A stretch of 64,000 nucleotides of DNA, taken from Sporodiniella umbellata (lineage: Eukaryota > Mucoromycota > Mucoromycetes > Mucorales > Rhizopodaceae). Position 1 is the first letter of the stretch. Each line of letters begins with the position of its first letter. The notes beneath the pieces are model-generated. The model did no database searches. It had not been told where the DNA came from and was given only the letters and a program-made list of their open reading frames with translations. A program made the position numbers and the translations under genes. Positions 35,875 to 47,960 of this stretch are shown one piece after another. The stretch is from contig JAIXMR010000005.1 of the NCBI GenBank assembly GCA_025677835.1, positions 124,001-188,000 on the forward strand, in the 5' to 3' direction.

Positions 35875-38186
35875 ATCATTTTAACCAGAACTTTATTAAA
35901 CTATCAATAATAAACCACTATACATTTTATACATCTTATTCATAACCTTAAACCATGACTCTTTCTTCTTTTTTAGCCTTAAACAGTGTGTGTTTTTAAT
36001 GAAAATAAACCCGAACGAAGAGCTAAATCAAACCTAAAGATTTATGTCAATCGTTCGCTCATTTTTTTATATATAAAAAACAGTCGGACAAGAAGCAATT
36101 AGTATTGGACACAGTTAAAATTATTGTTACACAAAAGCAGTCTTACAATGCTTATTTCCATAAGCGTATACAGTCATTTCGAAAAGTAAGGTCGCTGATT
36201 TTGAGTTCAATGTCGTGCAAAAAAAATCGTGCGTTCAACAATGATGTCCATTGATCCAAAGTCATGCTCATATATCATGAGCTTCGTTCAATATTAATTG
36301 TCAATTGGTGATTATCCAATTAGTTCTCTCGATACAACTTGTTTTTAACGGATAAGCTTTCTGGTCAATCCTATTTTCCTTTTCCTATGTTGTAAATATT
36401 GAAGATAAATATAAAGTTTTTTTTTATGAAAATGAGCAAAAGTACATTGTCGATGAGAATGGAGTTGATCCAACGTAAATTGTAGTTGACGAGGAGATAT
36501 TTTATATTGAAACAACGAGTTCTCGTGCTCAGTCTCTAAAGAATTAATCTTTGGAAAGAGCTAACCATGTAATAAAGCAAGAAAAACAACGAATATGTTG
36601 GTATAAAACCATGCAACAAGCGACAATATACTGTATACTCTGATAAAAATAAGACCAAGTTTTTTCATGAATTTTCAGCAAATGCTTGAGAGCCTCTGTT
36701 GCTGTAAGGCAATTAGGTGTTCATATGGGAACAGCACAGAGATAGGCCAAACGTTATAATGAGAATCATAAAAGTATTTTTAGGAAGAGCATAGATTTTT
36801 TTTTTCGAGTCGTACTATTAAGAAGTTATCGCTGAAGGCCAACGCAAACTGATGGAAAGATCTTTCCCTGATATTTAACAGTACTGTATAATAGACCAAC
36901 TATAATATTAGTTTAGTCAACAAAACGTTTGAGAGCTACCCGAAACAAAGACAACTAATGGCCAAACAAAATACGGTTGACTTTTGTAGGCTGTAGGCAA
37001 GGAGATGAAATTTTTTTGGTCGAATCGATAGGTTCAATTTCGGCATATTGAAACCATCTCAAAATCACAGTTGATTTTATCACTATCGGTTATGTCAGAG
37101 AATCTCTAGCCAAAGAAAATTAAATATCGAGAGCGCAGCTTTTGCAACTCACAGTTAGCGAGGTATAATAACGAATTAAGTGTGAGGAAGTGTGTGTCGG
37201 TAGGTACTGCTATGCCAATGAACTGTCTTAAAAATATGATTCCCCTATATCAGTCACCTGTTTTCAGTCATTCAAGGCTGGGATGGAGAAATTACAGATT
37301 TGATGAAATGTAACCGTTTCACACAAAATCTTTTATATATTCAAACAATAGGCTCATATGTATAATGGTGAATCGACACCAGCAAATTTTTTTACTCTAA
37401 CATTTCGTATTTAGATACTGATCATGCACATAAGTTGGAGTTCTTAACATAATGAAAGACTAAAGAAATAATTGAATAAAGCATAGGAACCTCAGAAAAA
37501 ACTGGAAAGAGTGAACAAGATTGAACAAATCTGTTATACAGATTTTTAGTAGAGACATACACTTCAAAATGAATCAATAATTATGGTTAGAGTACAGTCG
37601 TCATTAGTAGCTAGAAAACGCTCTACTTTAATGAATAGTGTAATTAAATAGCTTTAACATTATACAATTATTCAAATATTCAGCGATGTCTAACTAAAAA
37701 TGTGTGGTGTTTAAACTAAAAGTTAATAGGTCGATTACTAAAGACAAAAGTTGTCAAACATGATCTATTGGGCATAAGTGTATCAAGAAAATTTATAAAC
37801 TCTTTATGATTTGTCTTAAAATAAAAATAATTGATGTTAGATAGTCATGTGATGACCAGGTACAGATGGCTTTAAATAGAACAAAATACATTGTAAACCA
37901 TACTGTCGCATATGTTTTTATAACAAAAACATCTGCTAAATATTCTTACTACTTTTCTGCCAACTTGTCATAGTCTTATAGCTATACAGTTGAGTTCATT
38001 TTAAGCGACCAAATAGCTGGATAGTATATAAAGACTTTTTTTAAAACAAATTATCTACTTGTTTAAGATTGTAATAGCATATCAAGACTACGATTGACGT
38101 TCAAGACGTTTCTATGATATATCCAAATACAGAAAGCAGTAGTAGCTATATCGAATAGAAAAAATAAGTTTTTTTATTAACAATAG
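35875..38186. other. AT-rich desert containing a transposase relic
   Basis: 2.3 kb without an intact gene. Beyond the transposase relic at 36422-36800, frames are stop-rich and nothing was recognised. Confidence 0.5.
36422..36800 (+). pseudogene. Heavily decayed Tc1-like transposase N-terminus
   Basis: One plus-strand frame reads through about nine stops as transposase-like protein: QKYIVDENGVDPT, IVVDEEIFYIETTSSRAQSL, then a helix-turn-helix block KCLRASVAVRQLGVHMGTAQ, R, stop, AKRYNENHKSIFRKS. The last part matches the recurring A-A-K-Q-L-G-V-x-x-R-T-A-Q-R-W-A-K-x-Y motif of Tc1/IS630-type elements, with the Trp codon mutated to TAG. The catalytic domain was not found. It is a different family from the relic at 16619-17772, and older. 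Confidence 0.65.
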
Positions 38187-41100
38187 CTAACCCAAAACGC
38201 GTCCTTTAGAAGAGACACTACGGTCGTTTGTTTTTGTTTTTTTCAAAGATTTGCCCTGTTGTATCTGGCCCAAAAGCGCATTTCTCATATCATTTGGTGG
38301 TGCAATTTCAGATTGAGTAGTGGTAGAGGGAGGCTGAGGGGCTGGCGGTGCAGCAGGTGGAGGTGGTGCATCTGATATACCAAACGTAGTTGATGGAGGA
38401 GGAGGCGGTGGTGGTGGAGTGCTAAAAGCATCAGAAAAAATAGGTTGTTGAGGAGGCGGTGGAGGAGGAGGAATGTTTGCACTGGCTGTAATAGAAGAAG
38501 AGGCCGAAGCAGGGGAAGCTGTAGCAGAGTTGTAAATGCTTGGTGTTTCAGGCTTGGGTGAAGATATAGGACTCCCGCCTAAAGGACAAAGAGCTTAATT
38601 TGCGAAGTATGATATTGTTTTGGTCATTTACCTCCAGTTCTTTGACTAAGCACACTGAAAAGCTTGCCTGCTAAATTTTTAGCGCTACCTGCAGCAGGAA
38701 ATTCGTCTTCATCTTCAGATTCACTATGATCATCAGGGCCCCAGCTATCGTTATCGGAATCCGAGTCTTTGGAACCAGCTTTGGTTGCAGAAAATGCAGA
38801 GAACGAAGCAAAGGGATTATAACTAGTACGCTTATTGGTTGTTTCGTTTGGTTTGTCAACTTGGGAAGGCTCTTCCGGAGCAGGTACTTGAAACTTAGCA
38901 AAAGGATTATTTGTGTTTGTTACTGTGTCAGTCTCTTGTGCAACAGCTGTGGGTGGAGGTGCAGCTACGGATGATGATTCAGCAGCAAAGTCCTTAGGAA
39001 GAGGATCAACAGTAGACTGTGCTTCAATACTTCCAAAGTCCGTCGTGATTTCAGATACGTTGACTATTTCTTCAGGTTTATGCCCTAACTGAGGCTCTTG
39101 AGCTATCTGCTTTTGTTGAGCTCTCTTTCTTTCTTCTTCTTCTTCCTCTTCGCGTTTTATAGCTTCGTATCTAGCTTTTCTATCAGCTTCTTCTTTTTCT
39201 AATACTCTTCTTCTTCTATCTTCCAAATCCTTTTCTTCTTCGCGACGCTTTTCCTCTTCTCTTTGGTTACGAACACGCTCTTCTTCACGTCTTTGTTCTT
39301 CAAGGCGCTGCTGAATAACCCTTTCTTGCTCTAGATTGTTGCTGTTTTTGTATCGATCCACTGTTTCGCGTTGATTGATGGGCAGTTTTGTGTTTCCTAA
39401 CAACTCGCGCTCTATAAAAAACCTTCGTTAAGAAAAGACATTCGATTTCGAGTGCCTGTAGTTTCATCTATTTTTACCTTCAGTGACAATTTCAGCGTCG
39501 TCAGGCTTGCTTATCGAAGGCGTGAATGACATTGATCTAGGCGTGTTTACAGGCTTAGGAGATTGAGTGGGTGTTCTCTTAACTTGAATAGCTGCTAAAC
39601 GCTCCTGTACACGACGCTCAGCCTACATACAAAAGAAATTAATATAATTATTCAAAGAAGTTATACTTTACTTCTTTTTTTATTTCCTCGGCTGTACGAG
39701 GACGGGGAGGAGCAGGCTTGGAAGCGGGACTTGAAACAGCACTGGGCATTGCTGGGCTAGAAACTTTAGAACTCTGATTGCTAATGCTTAGTGAAGAGAA
39801 ACTGCTGTTGAAGCTATTGGTAGAGTAAGAGGGCTGTGATACAGGTCTTGCATCAAGCTCCTCAATAAATCGACGAAGCTCGTAGGATAAATCCTGCTGG
39901 TTAATTTCAAAGCGTTTCTTGTCTTCTAAGTGTGCAGTAGTCTCTTCCAAATATCTCAAGTCGCCTCTCATATCAAGTAGGCCTGTTCTTGAACGTTCCA
40001 TATCACGTTCAACACTGTCTGCCAATCTATCTGCTTCTTCTTTTTCCTCTTCTGCTCTCCTTAAAACAAAACCAGAGTCAGAGCTCGTGGCGGAACCCCC
40101 AACTTTACGAGCTGCCATCATAGCCTTAGCTTTAGCTCGGACACGATCGCTTTCAGTAATGGATCCTCCTGGGCCAGTTGGTTGGATATAAGCCATAAAA
40201 TCTTGAGCCCCATCGCTTTTCTTTCCATGTCGAATTTTTGCATCTCTTAACTCAGCAGCAGCACCTCGAAGTTGGCGAGCTAAAACTGGGATATCGCGAT
40301 TACACAAATACTGGATCTCATCTTGTAGCGATTTTTGAGTTTCCATCAGTTTAACCAAAGCTTCTGACTGTTCAGCATACTTGCTGGCAGTGGGGTTACT
40401 TTGAATAGCACGAGCTAGCTCCACATGCGATTTTCTGATGTTTTCTTTTAATTCATCTATACCATATTTACTAGAACTGTGTTTGGTATTACGAGGTATG
40501 TCAATGCGGTCAAGAGCACGTTTCTCTTCGTAAATCTGACGGCGTAAATCTTCCAAAACAGCGGCATCAACTTCATCTTCTGGATAAGCATTGTATTTAG
40601 CGTAAGACCGATTGGGCTGACCCTTTCTTCGAGAACTTGAAACATAGTCATCTGAGTCGTCAAAACCTTGAGATTCAGTTGTTGAGTGATGTTTTGGTTG
40701 AGGACTGAAGCTAGGAACTGAAGGAGGAGGTCGACGACCCAATACAAACTTCTTAAGTACACTAGAAGGAGGTGCCAATTCGGGTGGTAAAACACTGGGA
40801 ATCTCAAAGCCATTGGCTTTCCTATAAATCAAATGCATAGCAATACAGAATTCATCAACATCCAAACTTCCCCTGTTCTCAGAGTCAGCTAGGTTCCAAA
40901 TTTTCATGAGACTGTCGGGCGGTAGCTGGGATTGAGTGAAAACATCCTTTGCGGTATCTCCAGACATGAACCCAGAGCCAGATCCTTCCCATGCATTGAA
41001 AATATCTCTATATCTTTGTTTATCTTGGGGGCTAATTTTCCATGACAGTTTATCTGCTTCGCTTGTTCCTAAACTAGGATTCAGTAGGTTCGTTACACCG

Positions 41101-41992
41101 TTTTGGTTAGGCATCATTTTTTTTGCAAAGTCCAAGTTTTGTAAACGGGGTTTTGGAGCAGCAGGTGGGGGTGTGGGATGAAATCCTGTCTGCATAGGGC
41201 TTTGGAAATTTGTCATTGATTGATTCATGTATCCAGTCTGCATAGGCATTTGAGGAGCTATGGACCTCATGCTTTGCATGTTTTGTACACCTGTTCTCAA
41301 GGCTATTTGATTTGGGGTTCCAGTCATCATGGATATTTGAGGGTTCACCATAGAAGGCTGAGAAATAGTTGTATCAATAAGCTGTTGCTGGTGCTGTCTT
41401 TGCTGTTGCTGACTTGACGCTGTTTCTGTTGAAGCAATCGTTGCTATAGCTACTTCAACTTCTTCTCTTATACCAGAAGGAAGACTACGTGGAACTTCTT
41501 GTCCAATGAGTTTTCTAGAAGTGAGATACATGGCAATCGCAAACTCAGGAAAAGTCATGTAGGCCGCATTTGAAATGGAAGATAAATCCCTAAAAGAACT
41601 GTATTAGCATCTTTTTTTTAAAAAAAAACTTCGAGCCCCCTTCTCTTACTCTGAAAACTAACTTACCAAATTCTTGCCAATGACTCATTATCAAGATTGG
41701 AGCGTTTTAATAGTTCACCAACTGCCTGTGCTATATTTCGTAACAAAAGGGAGGAGGAGAAATGTTGGATACTAAACAAAAATGTACTTATGGGCTTATT
41801 TACCTCCAATTTTGTTCCCTCCAAAAGCACCAGCACTTTGAATAAATAGCTGCTCAAATTTGGACTGGTCAGATGGTGTTAAGAATGTGAACCGAATGCC
41901 TTTTATGAGGTGGTAAGTATTTTTAATTCGTAATTTTACAAGCTGGGTCTACCTCCGGATGGGCTTTGTTGTCCCCCAGCGTTATTATACAT
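38187..41992 (-). CDS. PAN1: PAN1-like EH-domain endocytic/actin scaffold
   Basis: Seven exons, 41992-41953, 41899-41804, 41730-41667, 41589-39672, 39622-39478, 39411-38632 and 38578-38187, join to 1144 aa. Start is MYNNAGGQQSPSGG at 41992. EH domain 1 covers about residues 18-105 (FEQLFIQSAGAF, then LDNESLARIWDL). EH domain 2 covers about 255-345, with an EF-type loop DSENRGSLDVDEF. A coiled coil follows (about 410-640), then a long Arg/Glu helical region (about 770-860) and two NPF motifs (NPFAKF, NPFASF) that could bind EH domains. The C-terminal exon has poly-proline tracts and a WH2 motif (MRNALLGQIQQGKSLKK). By family it activates Arp2/3 at cortical endocytic patches. It is divergent from MLH1 with a 272 bp shared upstream region. 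Confidence 0.92.
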
Positions 41993-42264
41993 TTTGGAGC
42001 AAAACTATGAAAAACAAGAGAAAAAAGCAAGTATATAGTAAAATATAGAGTCCAAGCTAAAGCATGTTCTTCATTGCTTAATTTAGATTTCCGCACCGCT
42101 TTCAATTTATTAGGTCAATCCTTGTTTTTTTTTTGACACTCGCATAAAAGTAGTGCACATAAAATCAATAATCAAAATTTGCTCTTGACAACAATACATT
42201 AACAAAAAATATCGCTTAAAACCGGCAAGATTTTTTTGAAAGACCTATAGCTATTTTCTCTATT
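41993..42264. promoter_or_regulatory. Bidirectional promoter region PAN1 / MLH1
   Basis: 272 bp separate the two divergent start codons. It is AT-rich with no clear TATA box. It must contain both promoters, although specific elements are not identifiable by eye. Confidence 0.45.
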
Positions 42265-44890
42265 ATGAAAATACTTGAGTTAGATCTTGCTGTTGTAAAC
42301 AGAATAGCAGCAGGAGAGGTAACAAAATAAATATGAACATAACTATATTTTAAAGACTATTGGTCGGCCAGTTGATGTGATCAAAGAAGTTTTAGAGAAT
42401 AGTTTGGATGCAAACGCAAAAAACATACAAATCACAGTTACAAATGGAGGTTTGGAGACTATCAAAATAAAAGACGATGGAAGTGGAATTCATGTAACAC
42501 ACTATACTGCAAACTCGTTTTCCTTTTTTCATTCTAAACGTATAAATTAGGTGGAGGATCTACCTCTTCTTTGTAAAAGACATACCACAAGCAAACTAAC
42601 GACTTTTGCCGATTTGCGTGAGCTAGACACATACGGTTTTCGAGGTGAAGCTTTGGCAAGTATATCAAACATATCTGATGTACATGTAATTACAAAAACA
42701 AATAATAACACACACGGATATAAGTAAGTGCTTTGTGTTTGACTTAGTCATTTCTAAATTTTCGGTTTGCAGAGTTAGCTACGTAAATGGTTCCCCTTTA
42801 AACCCTCCAAAAACGTACGCAAGCAGTAATGGAACCACTATTATAGTATGTATACATTCATAATTCTCAAGTATGTTGACCAAGATTTTTTTAGATATGC
42901 TCTTTATTCAAAAACCTTCCAAAGAGAAGAAAGTCTTTTAAACCAGAGCAAGAATACAAAAAAATTGAGAAGCATATTCAGTACTATGGAGCTCACTATT
43001 ATGAATACAACTTTTCGTTAAAGAAGGTAGGCATCCACTTTATATTTGAAAACAACACAAAAATGCTTCTTTTAGTTACTAATTTATTGACAGGAAAATT
43101 CTTGTAGACTCAAATTTCCTCCAGCTCAAGACCAAATGAGTCGGATAAAAGCTATCTATGGTGAAAGTATTACTAGGGACTTACAGTGCTCTCAATTCAA
43201 CCATTCGAAATACAAATGCTCGGTTTTTTTCTCAAGCATTAGAAGTGTAGTATCTGTGAAAAACAAAACTTCTATTTTTTTCTTGTTTGTGAACAGTAAT
43301 TTGATATTGTCTTTATAACAACAATTTACCAATACAGCTAATTTGCGATAGATCGATTAGTTGAAAATAGCAAAATAAAAAAGCAGCTTTGTCGCATATA
43401 TGAAAATAGAAATGTGGCATTAAAGCCCTTGTTTGTGTATTTGAATATACATGTCCATCCTCACCACGTAGACGTAAATATACATCCTAGCAAAAAAGAA
43501 GTAAGAAAAATATTATTTTCAGTGTAGAAACTCACCACCTTACATTGTATGGCTAGGTCTGTCTGCTATATGAAGACGACATTATCCATAGCTTACACCA
43601 GCTGTTACATGATTCAATTCACTCTTCTCCCAAACAGTCAGTATGTGTTAATGTTTTTTTTTTTTTTTTTTTTTTTTTTTTGCAAGGCTCCTCGTGGCTT
43701 ATATCCCTTTATTGTTTTAGCCTAAAATAGACTACTACTATAAAAATGTAACTAAAAGTAGTGTAAAAAACGGAGACAATATAGAAGATGAACGGTTCAA
43801 TCAAGGTTATCAAAAAGTTCCTCAAGAACCGGAGTTAAGTAACTTTATATCGCCAAAGAAAAAAAGCAGCGAAGCAGGGTATAAATATCATGAAAAAGCT
43901 TCAGCAGGAGAAAAAACCAGAAGTTTAGCTCCATTTAGTAACCTACAAAAGCCTTTTGAAAATACAAACTGTTTTTTAGAAGACAGTAATATAAACGTCG
44001 TACAAAGTGCAAAGAATACAATTGAAGAAGCTGAAAGTCTTGAAAGTATATCTATTATTCAAAGCGATATAATAAATGCCGAAAACACAAGTAAGTTTTC
44101 ATACTGTAAAGCTATGTCTATCTCTTTTTACGTAACTTATTTTATATATTTCCATACTCCTATGGTCACAAGAATTGAGTAGAATTTTATCTACAAGTAA
44201 ATGTATACGCTATATCGATAGCTCCCTTGCCTTGATCACCTGTAATAGTCAATACTACTTGATAAATCCATCAGTTATTAGGTAAAATCTATGAGAGAAA
44301 AGTTAAAATTTTGACTATTGAGGCGGTTTTTTTTTTAAAAAAAAAGCGAAGAGCTTTTCTATCAGATAACTATCTATAATTTTAATCGGTTTGGGCTTTT
44401 ATCGCTGTCTTCGTCTATACCTCTTAGTGATTGCTTTAGGCTATTTACCCAAGATCCAAAAGAGCTATGTTGCTTGGTAAATGCAGTTATGGACCAAAAG
44501 AATATACTGGAAACCTATTTCAAAATCAAAATCACCTCAGACGGTCAAATTGAAGCTTTACCTATGCTAACAAAAAACTATGTACCATCGCTTGAAAAGC
44601 TTCCGTTTCTTATGTATAATATCGCTACACAGGTAAAACAAAATAAAGATATAATAAAAAGCTTTTTTTTATCAAGCTTCTTGTGGCAGATTAACTGGAA
44701 GTTAGAGATTGATTGTCTAGAAGAAATATCACGAGAAATTAGTATGTTCTATTGTGTATCAAACAAAGTGCAATGGGAACAGACCGCCGAACTGTTACAT
44801 CAAAAAAAAATTCGAGTGCCAAGTTATATAGGACATTCGGGTTATTTGATTGAGCTAGATATTCCATCCTGCTTTTTCAAGTACAAATAA
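42265..44890 (+). CDS. MLH1: MLH1 mismatch-repair protein (MutL homologue)
   Basis: Twelve exons: 42265-42318, 42356-42493, 42551-42723, 42773-42845, 42895-43026, 43094-43295, 43352-43500, 43557-43640, 43721-44090, 44173-44281, 44347-44632, 44690-44890. They join in frame to 656 aa (yeast 769). N-terminal GHKL ATPase motifs: VVNRIAAGE, EVLENSLDA, KDDGSGI and DTYGFRGEALASIS. The transducer region has VNIHPSKKE. A short linker (exon 9) precedes the dimerisation domain (SEELFYQITIYNFNRFGLLS, LTKNYVPSLEKLPFLMYNIA, INWKLEIDCLEEISREISMF). The usual terminal Phe-Glu-Arg-Cys is absent: the frame ends C-F-F-K-Y-K. It partners other MutL proteins in the nucleus. The 3' end is duplicated in inverted orientation downstream. 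Confidence 0.92.
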
Positions 44891-45163
44891 GCACAAAATC
44901 TTTTTTTGTGTCTTTTAGGCGTTGCAATAAACGGCTTTTTTTTTTTTTTTTTTTTCAATTGTATAGCCTTACTCAGTGTTCTAGTATAGAAGGTATGGTT
45001 ACATTGGCCTTTATTTGAAAGTAAGACTACAATCTGTGTTGTTATATACTATAGTTGTTTTGGCATTTGCCTTTTAGCCTCAGAAGTGTATATCTGGTTA
45101 TGTAAACTAGCGTTTTTACATTTTTTTTCTTTTCGATTTCATTGAAACTACTACCACCCAAAA
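44404..45163 (+). repeat. Inverted duplication, left arm (3' end of MLH1)
   Basis: 760 bp covering most of MLH1 exon 11, intron 11, exon 12 and 270 bp of 3' flank. It pairs base for base with the reverse complement of 46086-46845: the coordinates of paired bases always sum to 91249, so there is no net indel, and a 20-base T run matches exactly. Substitutions noticed are at 44409, 44639 (inside the intron) and 45057. Confidence 0.95.
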
Positions 45164-46085
45164 TAGTCGTAACTGACGCTACATGGTCTTGTGAGAATAA
45201 GTAGTTAGTTGTAATTCAAAGAAAAAAGTTTCAGGCGAGAGCTTATGCTGTCATTTGCGCATACCAGAAACATTGTTGTTTGAAATTGAGGACGAGGGTA
45301 AATTAGTCAAAGTCCAGTCTGACCAGCAGATGCTGTTGGTTACAAAAATAGAGTTGCCAGCCAGAAAAAAATCAAGCTGATGATTGCACAGATACATAGC
45401 GGTATAAAAAAAAGACTATCAGTTGACAGAAATATAGCTGTCCAAAAACAGGGTTCAATTTTGAAGTTTGCAATCCCGAGAAAAAGATCTTAACAAACTA
45501 AACATTGTATCTGAAACAATAGCTAATAAACATGTGAAAAGGAAAACCACACTTAGACAGAATGAATGAAGAAAGGTCTCGTTTAATAGTTTTGTAAAGC
45601 TATAAATTTATAAAACTCATAGATAAGTAAAAAAATATGATACATCCTTGCAGTATTTGGACATTTTGAAGAGAAAAGAAATATAATCAAATAGTTTATG
45701 ACTAACTCATACTCTGTGAAGCGATAGTAGAAGACATACAAAAACTTAGACGAAGTACCTTATAAAAGAACGGTTCATATGGCGCTTTTATTGCAAAACA
45801 TACTTGCCATATAATGAGTCTGGCTCTCAGCTGTTTGCTAGCAAGCTATGAACTAAAGAACAAAAAAAATTTGAAATTTTTTATGTTACTAAATTATCAT
45901 ATAAAAAGCGATACACAGGCCAGCATCAAAAGAATCGTTTCGAAACTAAACCAAGCAACCCTGTTGACAAACTAAGAACAGTTCATAAACTATAAAAATA
46001 AAGATTCAAAATACATACATATAAAAAGCGCATGTCTATGGATATCTTTAATTTTTAAAAAGTTTGTATTTTTCGTCTCAAATTG
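45164..46085. other. Spacer between the inverted arms
   Basis: 922 bp of unique AT-rich DNA. At 45235-45380 on the plus strand, an acceptor-like TTTCAG is followed by 48 open codons ending in TGA, with a protein-like segment (RIPETLLFEIEDEGKLVKVQ). It may be a stranded exon. The remainder shows nothing. Confidence 0.5.
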
Positions 46086-46845
46086 TTTTGGGTGGTAGTA
46101 GTTTCAATGAAATCGAAAAGAAAAAAAATGTAAAAACGCTAGTTTACATAACCAGATATACACTTCTGAGGCTAAAAGGCAAATGCCAAAATAACTATAG
46201 TATATAACAACACAGATTGTAGTCTTACTTTCAAATAAAGGCCAATGTAACCATACCTTCTATACTAGAACACTGAGTAAGGCTATACAATTGAAAAAAA
46301 AAAAAAAAAAAAAGCCGTTTATTGCAACGCCTAAAAGACACAAAAAAAGATTTTGTGCTTATTTGTACTTGAAAAAGCAGGATGGAATATCTAGCTCAAT
46401 CAAATAACCCGAATGTCCTATATAACTTGGCACTCGAATTTTTTTTTGATGTAACAGTTCGGCGGTCTGTTCCCATTGCACTTTGTTTGATACACAATAG
46501 AACATACTAATTTCTCGTGATATTTCTTCTAGACAATCAATCTCTAACTTCCAGTTAATCTGCCACAAGAAGCTTGATAAAAAAAAGCTTTTTATTATAT
46601 CTTTATTTTTTTTTACCTGTGTAGCGATATTATACATAAGAAACGGAAGCTTTTCAAGCGATGGTACATAGTTTTTTGTTAGCATAGGTAAAGCTTCAAT
46701 TTGACCGTCTGAGGTGATTTTGATTTTGAAATAGGTTTCCAGTATATTCTTTTGGTCCATAACTGCATTTACCAAGCAACATAGCTCTTTTGGATCTTGG
46801 GTAAATAGCCTAAAGCAATCACTAAGAGGTATAGACGAAAACAGC
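46086..46845 (-). pseudogene. Inverted duplication, right arm (truncated MLH1 copy)
   Basis: Reverse-oriented copy of MLH1 exon 11 (part), intron 11, exon 12 and 3' flank. Its exon sequences still read without stops and encode the same C-terminal residues as MLH1. The copy starts abruptly at the exon 11 Leu-Ser-Ser region and has no ATPase domain, so it cannot make a MutL protein. An extended frame to 46850 is a chance fusion with flanking DNA. Confidence 0.9.
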
Positions 46846-47202
46846 AACAAAGTAACTATGTCTCCTGTAAAGTATAGTGGTTTTTAATGACACAGAAATA
46901 GCGAGGCTTTGCGTGTAACGTAATACGACGACACATCAGTTTTTCCTGTTCCCATATACAAAGCTAGGATGCATATTCATATAAGTATTTTGGCGTAAAA
47001 TAAAGCAAAAATCTGTCTGCTTGCGATTTATTTTTTTCTAAGTCTTCTTCGAGTATGCTTCAATAAACATAGTTTTCTTTTTGAGCAATAAAGAAGGAAA
47101 CTGAAAACTAGAAAAAAAATTAATTTAGCAGTAATGACCTCTTTTTTTTAAAAAAAGTCTTTTCAAAAATATTTGTTTTTTTTTCTTTCCATATAAAACA
47201 AC
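46846..47202. other. Upstream region of calmodulin
   Basis: About 360 bp between the right arm of the inverted repeat and the calmodulin start. AT-rich, with an T8-A7 tract near 47142. No gene is supported. Confidence 0.45.
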
Positions 47203-47873
47203 ATGGTAAATAACATAAGGAAATTGTCATTCAAGAGTTATTTGTCTTATTCTGGGTTTTTTTCTTATCGCCGTTTGCCCTTATCTTTGCTTCGTGGTAT
47301 AGAGTGACCAATTATCACAAGAGCAAATCGTTGAATACCGTGAGGCTTTCCAGTTATTTGATAAAAACGGCGACGGTAGTATAAGCGCAAACGAACTAGG
47401 TGTAGTTCTTCGTTCTTTCGGAATGAACCCTAGCGACGCTGAACTTCAAGATATGGTAAGTGCATTTTTTAAAAAAAAAGCTACTGTTATTCTTGTTTTA
47501 GTGTACTGAACGAGCGTCTCTTAGGTCAACGACGTTGATGCCGATGGTAATGGAACTATTGATTTCAATGAATTCCTTGGTCTTGTGAAAAACTTGAGAA
47601 ATGACAACGATGCAGATGACCTCCAAGAAGCATTTAAGTGAGTTACTTTTCTTTTTTTATGGTTAAAGATATTGAATTTAAGATATTTATGACAGAGTAT
47701 TTGACGCTGACGGAAATGGTGTGATTGATCGTGAGGAATTGCATAAGGTCATGTCGTCATTGAATGAAACTTTAACTGAGGAAGAGTTGGACGCCATGAT
47801 TAAGGAAGCTGACAGCAACGGAGATGGCAAGATCAGCTTTGAAGAGTTCAAGGCAATGATGGGTGGCAAATAA
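47203..47873 (+). CDS. Calmodulin-like protein with four EF hands
   Basis: Four exons, 47203-47205 (the ATG alone), 47303-47455, 47525-47637 and 47696-47873, give 148 aa, the standard calmodulin length. Four intact calcium loops are visible: [36 protein letters not shown] and [12 protein letters not shown]. The central helix is [15 protein letters not shown]. The intron directly after the initiator ATG is a conserved feature of calmodulin genes, and it explains why the first open stretch seems to lack a start. The sequence is clearly more diverged than canonical calmodulin (for example [18 protein letters not shown]), so it could be a second, specialised paralogue. By family it is a calcium sensor binding amphipathic target helices. 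Confidence 0.93.
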
Positions 47874-47960
47874 TAACAATAAAGAGAAAAAAAAACTAGA
47901 TATTCCCTTCAGAATGGTTACGGCTTGACATCTGATAAAATTTGAGCAGATATCCTAAGC

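Noticed and set aside
44633..44689. Reading straight through MLH1 intron 11
   Set aside because: The 57 bp are in frame without stops, but they insert a Lys/Phe-rich segment absent from the family, have GT-AG ends, and their removal restores the A-T-Q-I-N-W-K block.
46359..46850. Possible second MLH1-family gene on the minus strand
   Set aside because: It is the inverted copy of MLH1 exons 11-12 with its intron; it has no ATPase domain or promoter and its first residues are flanking DNA.
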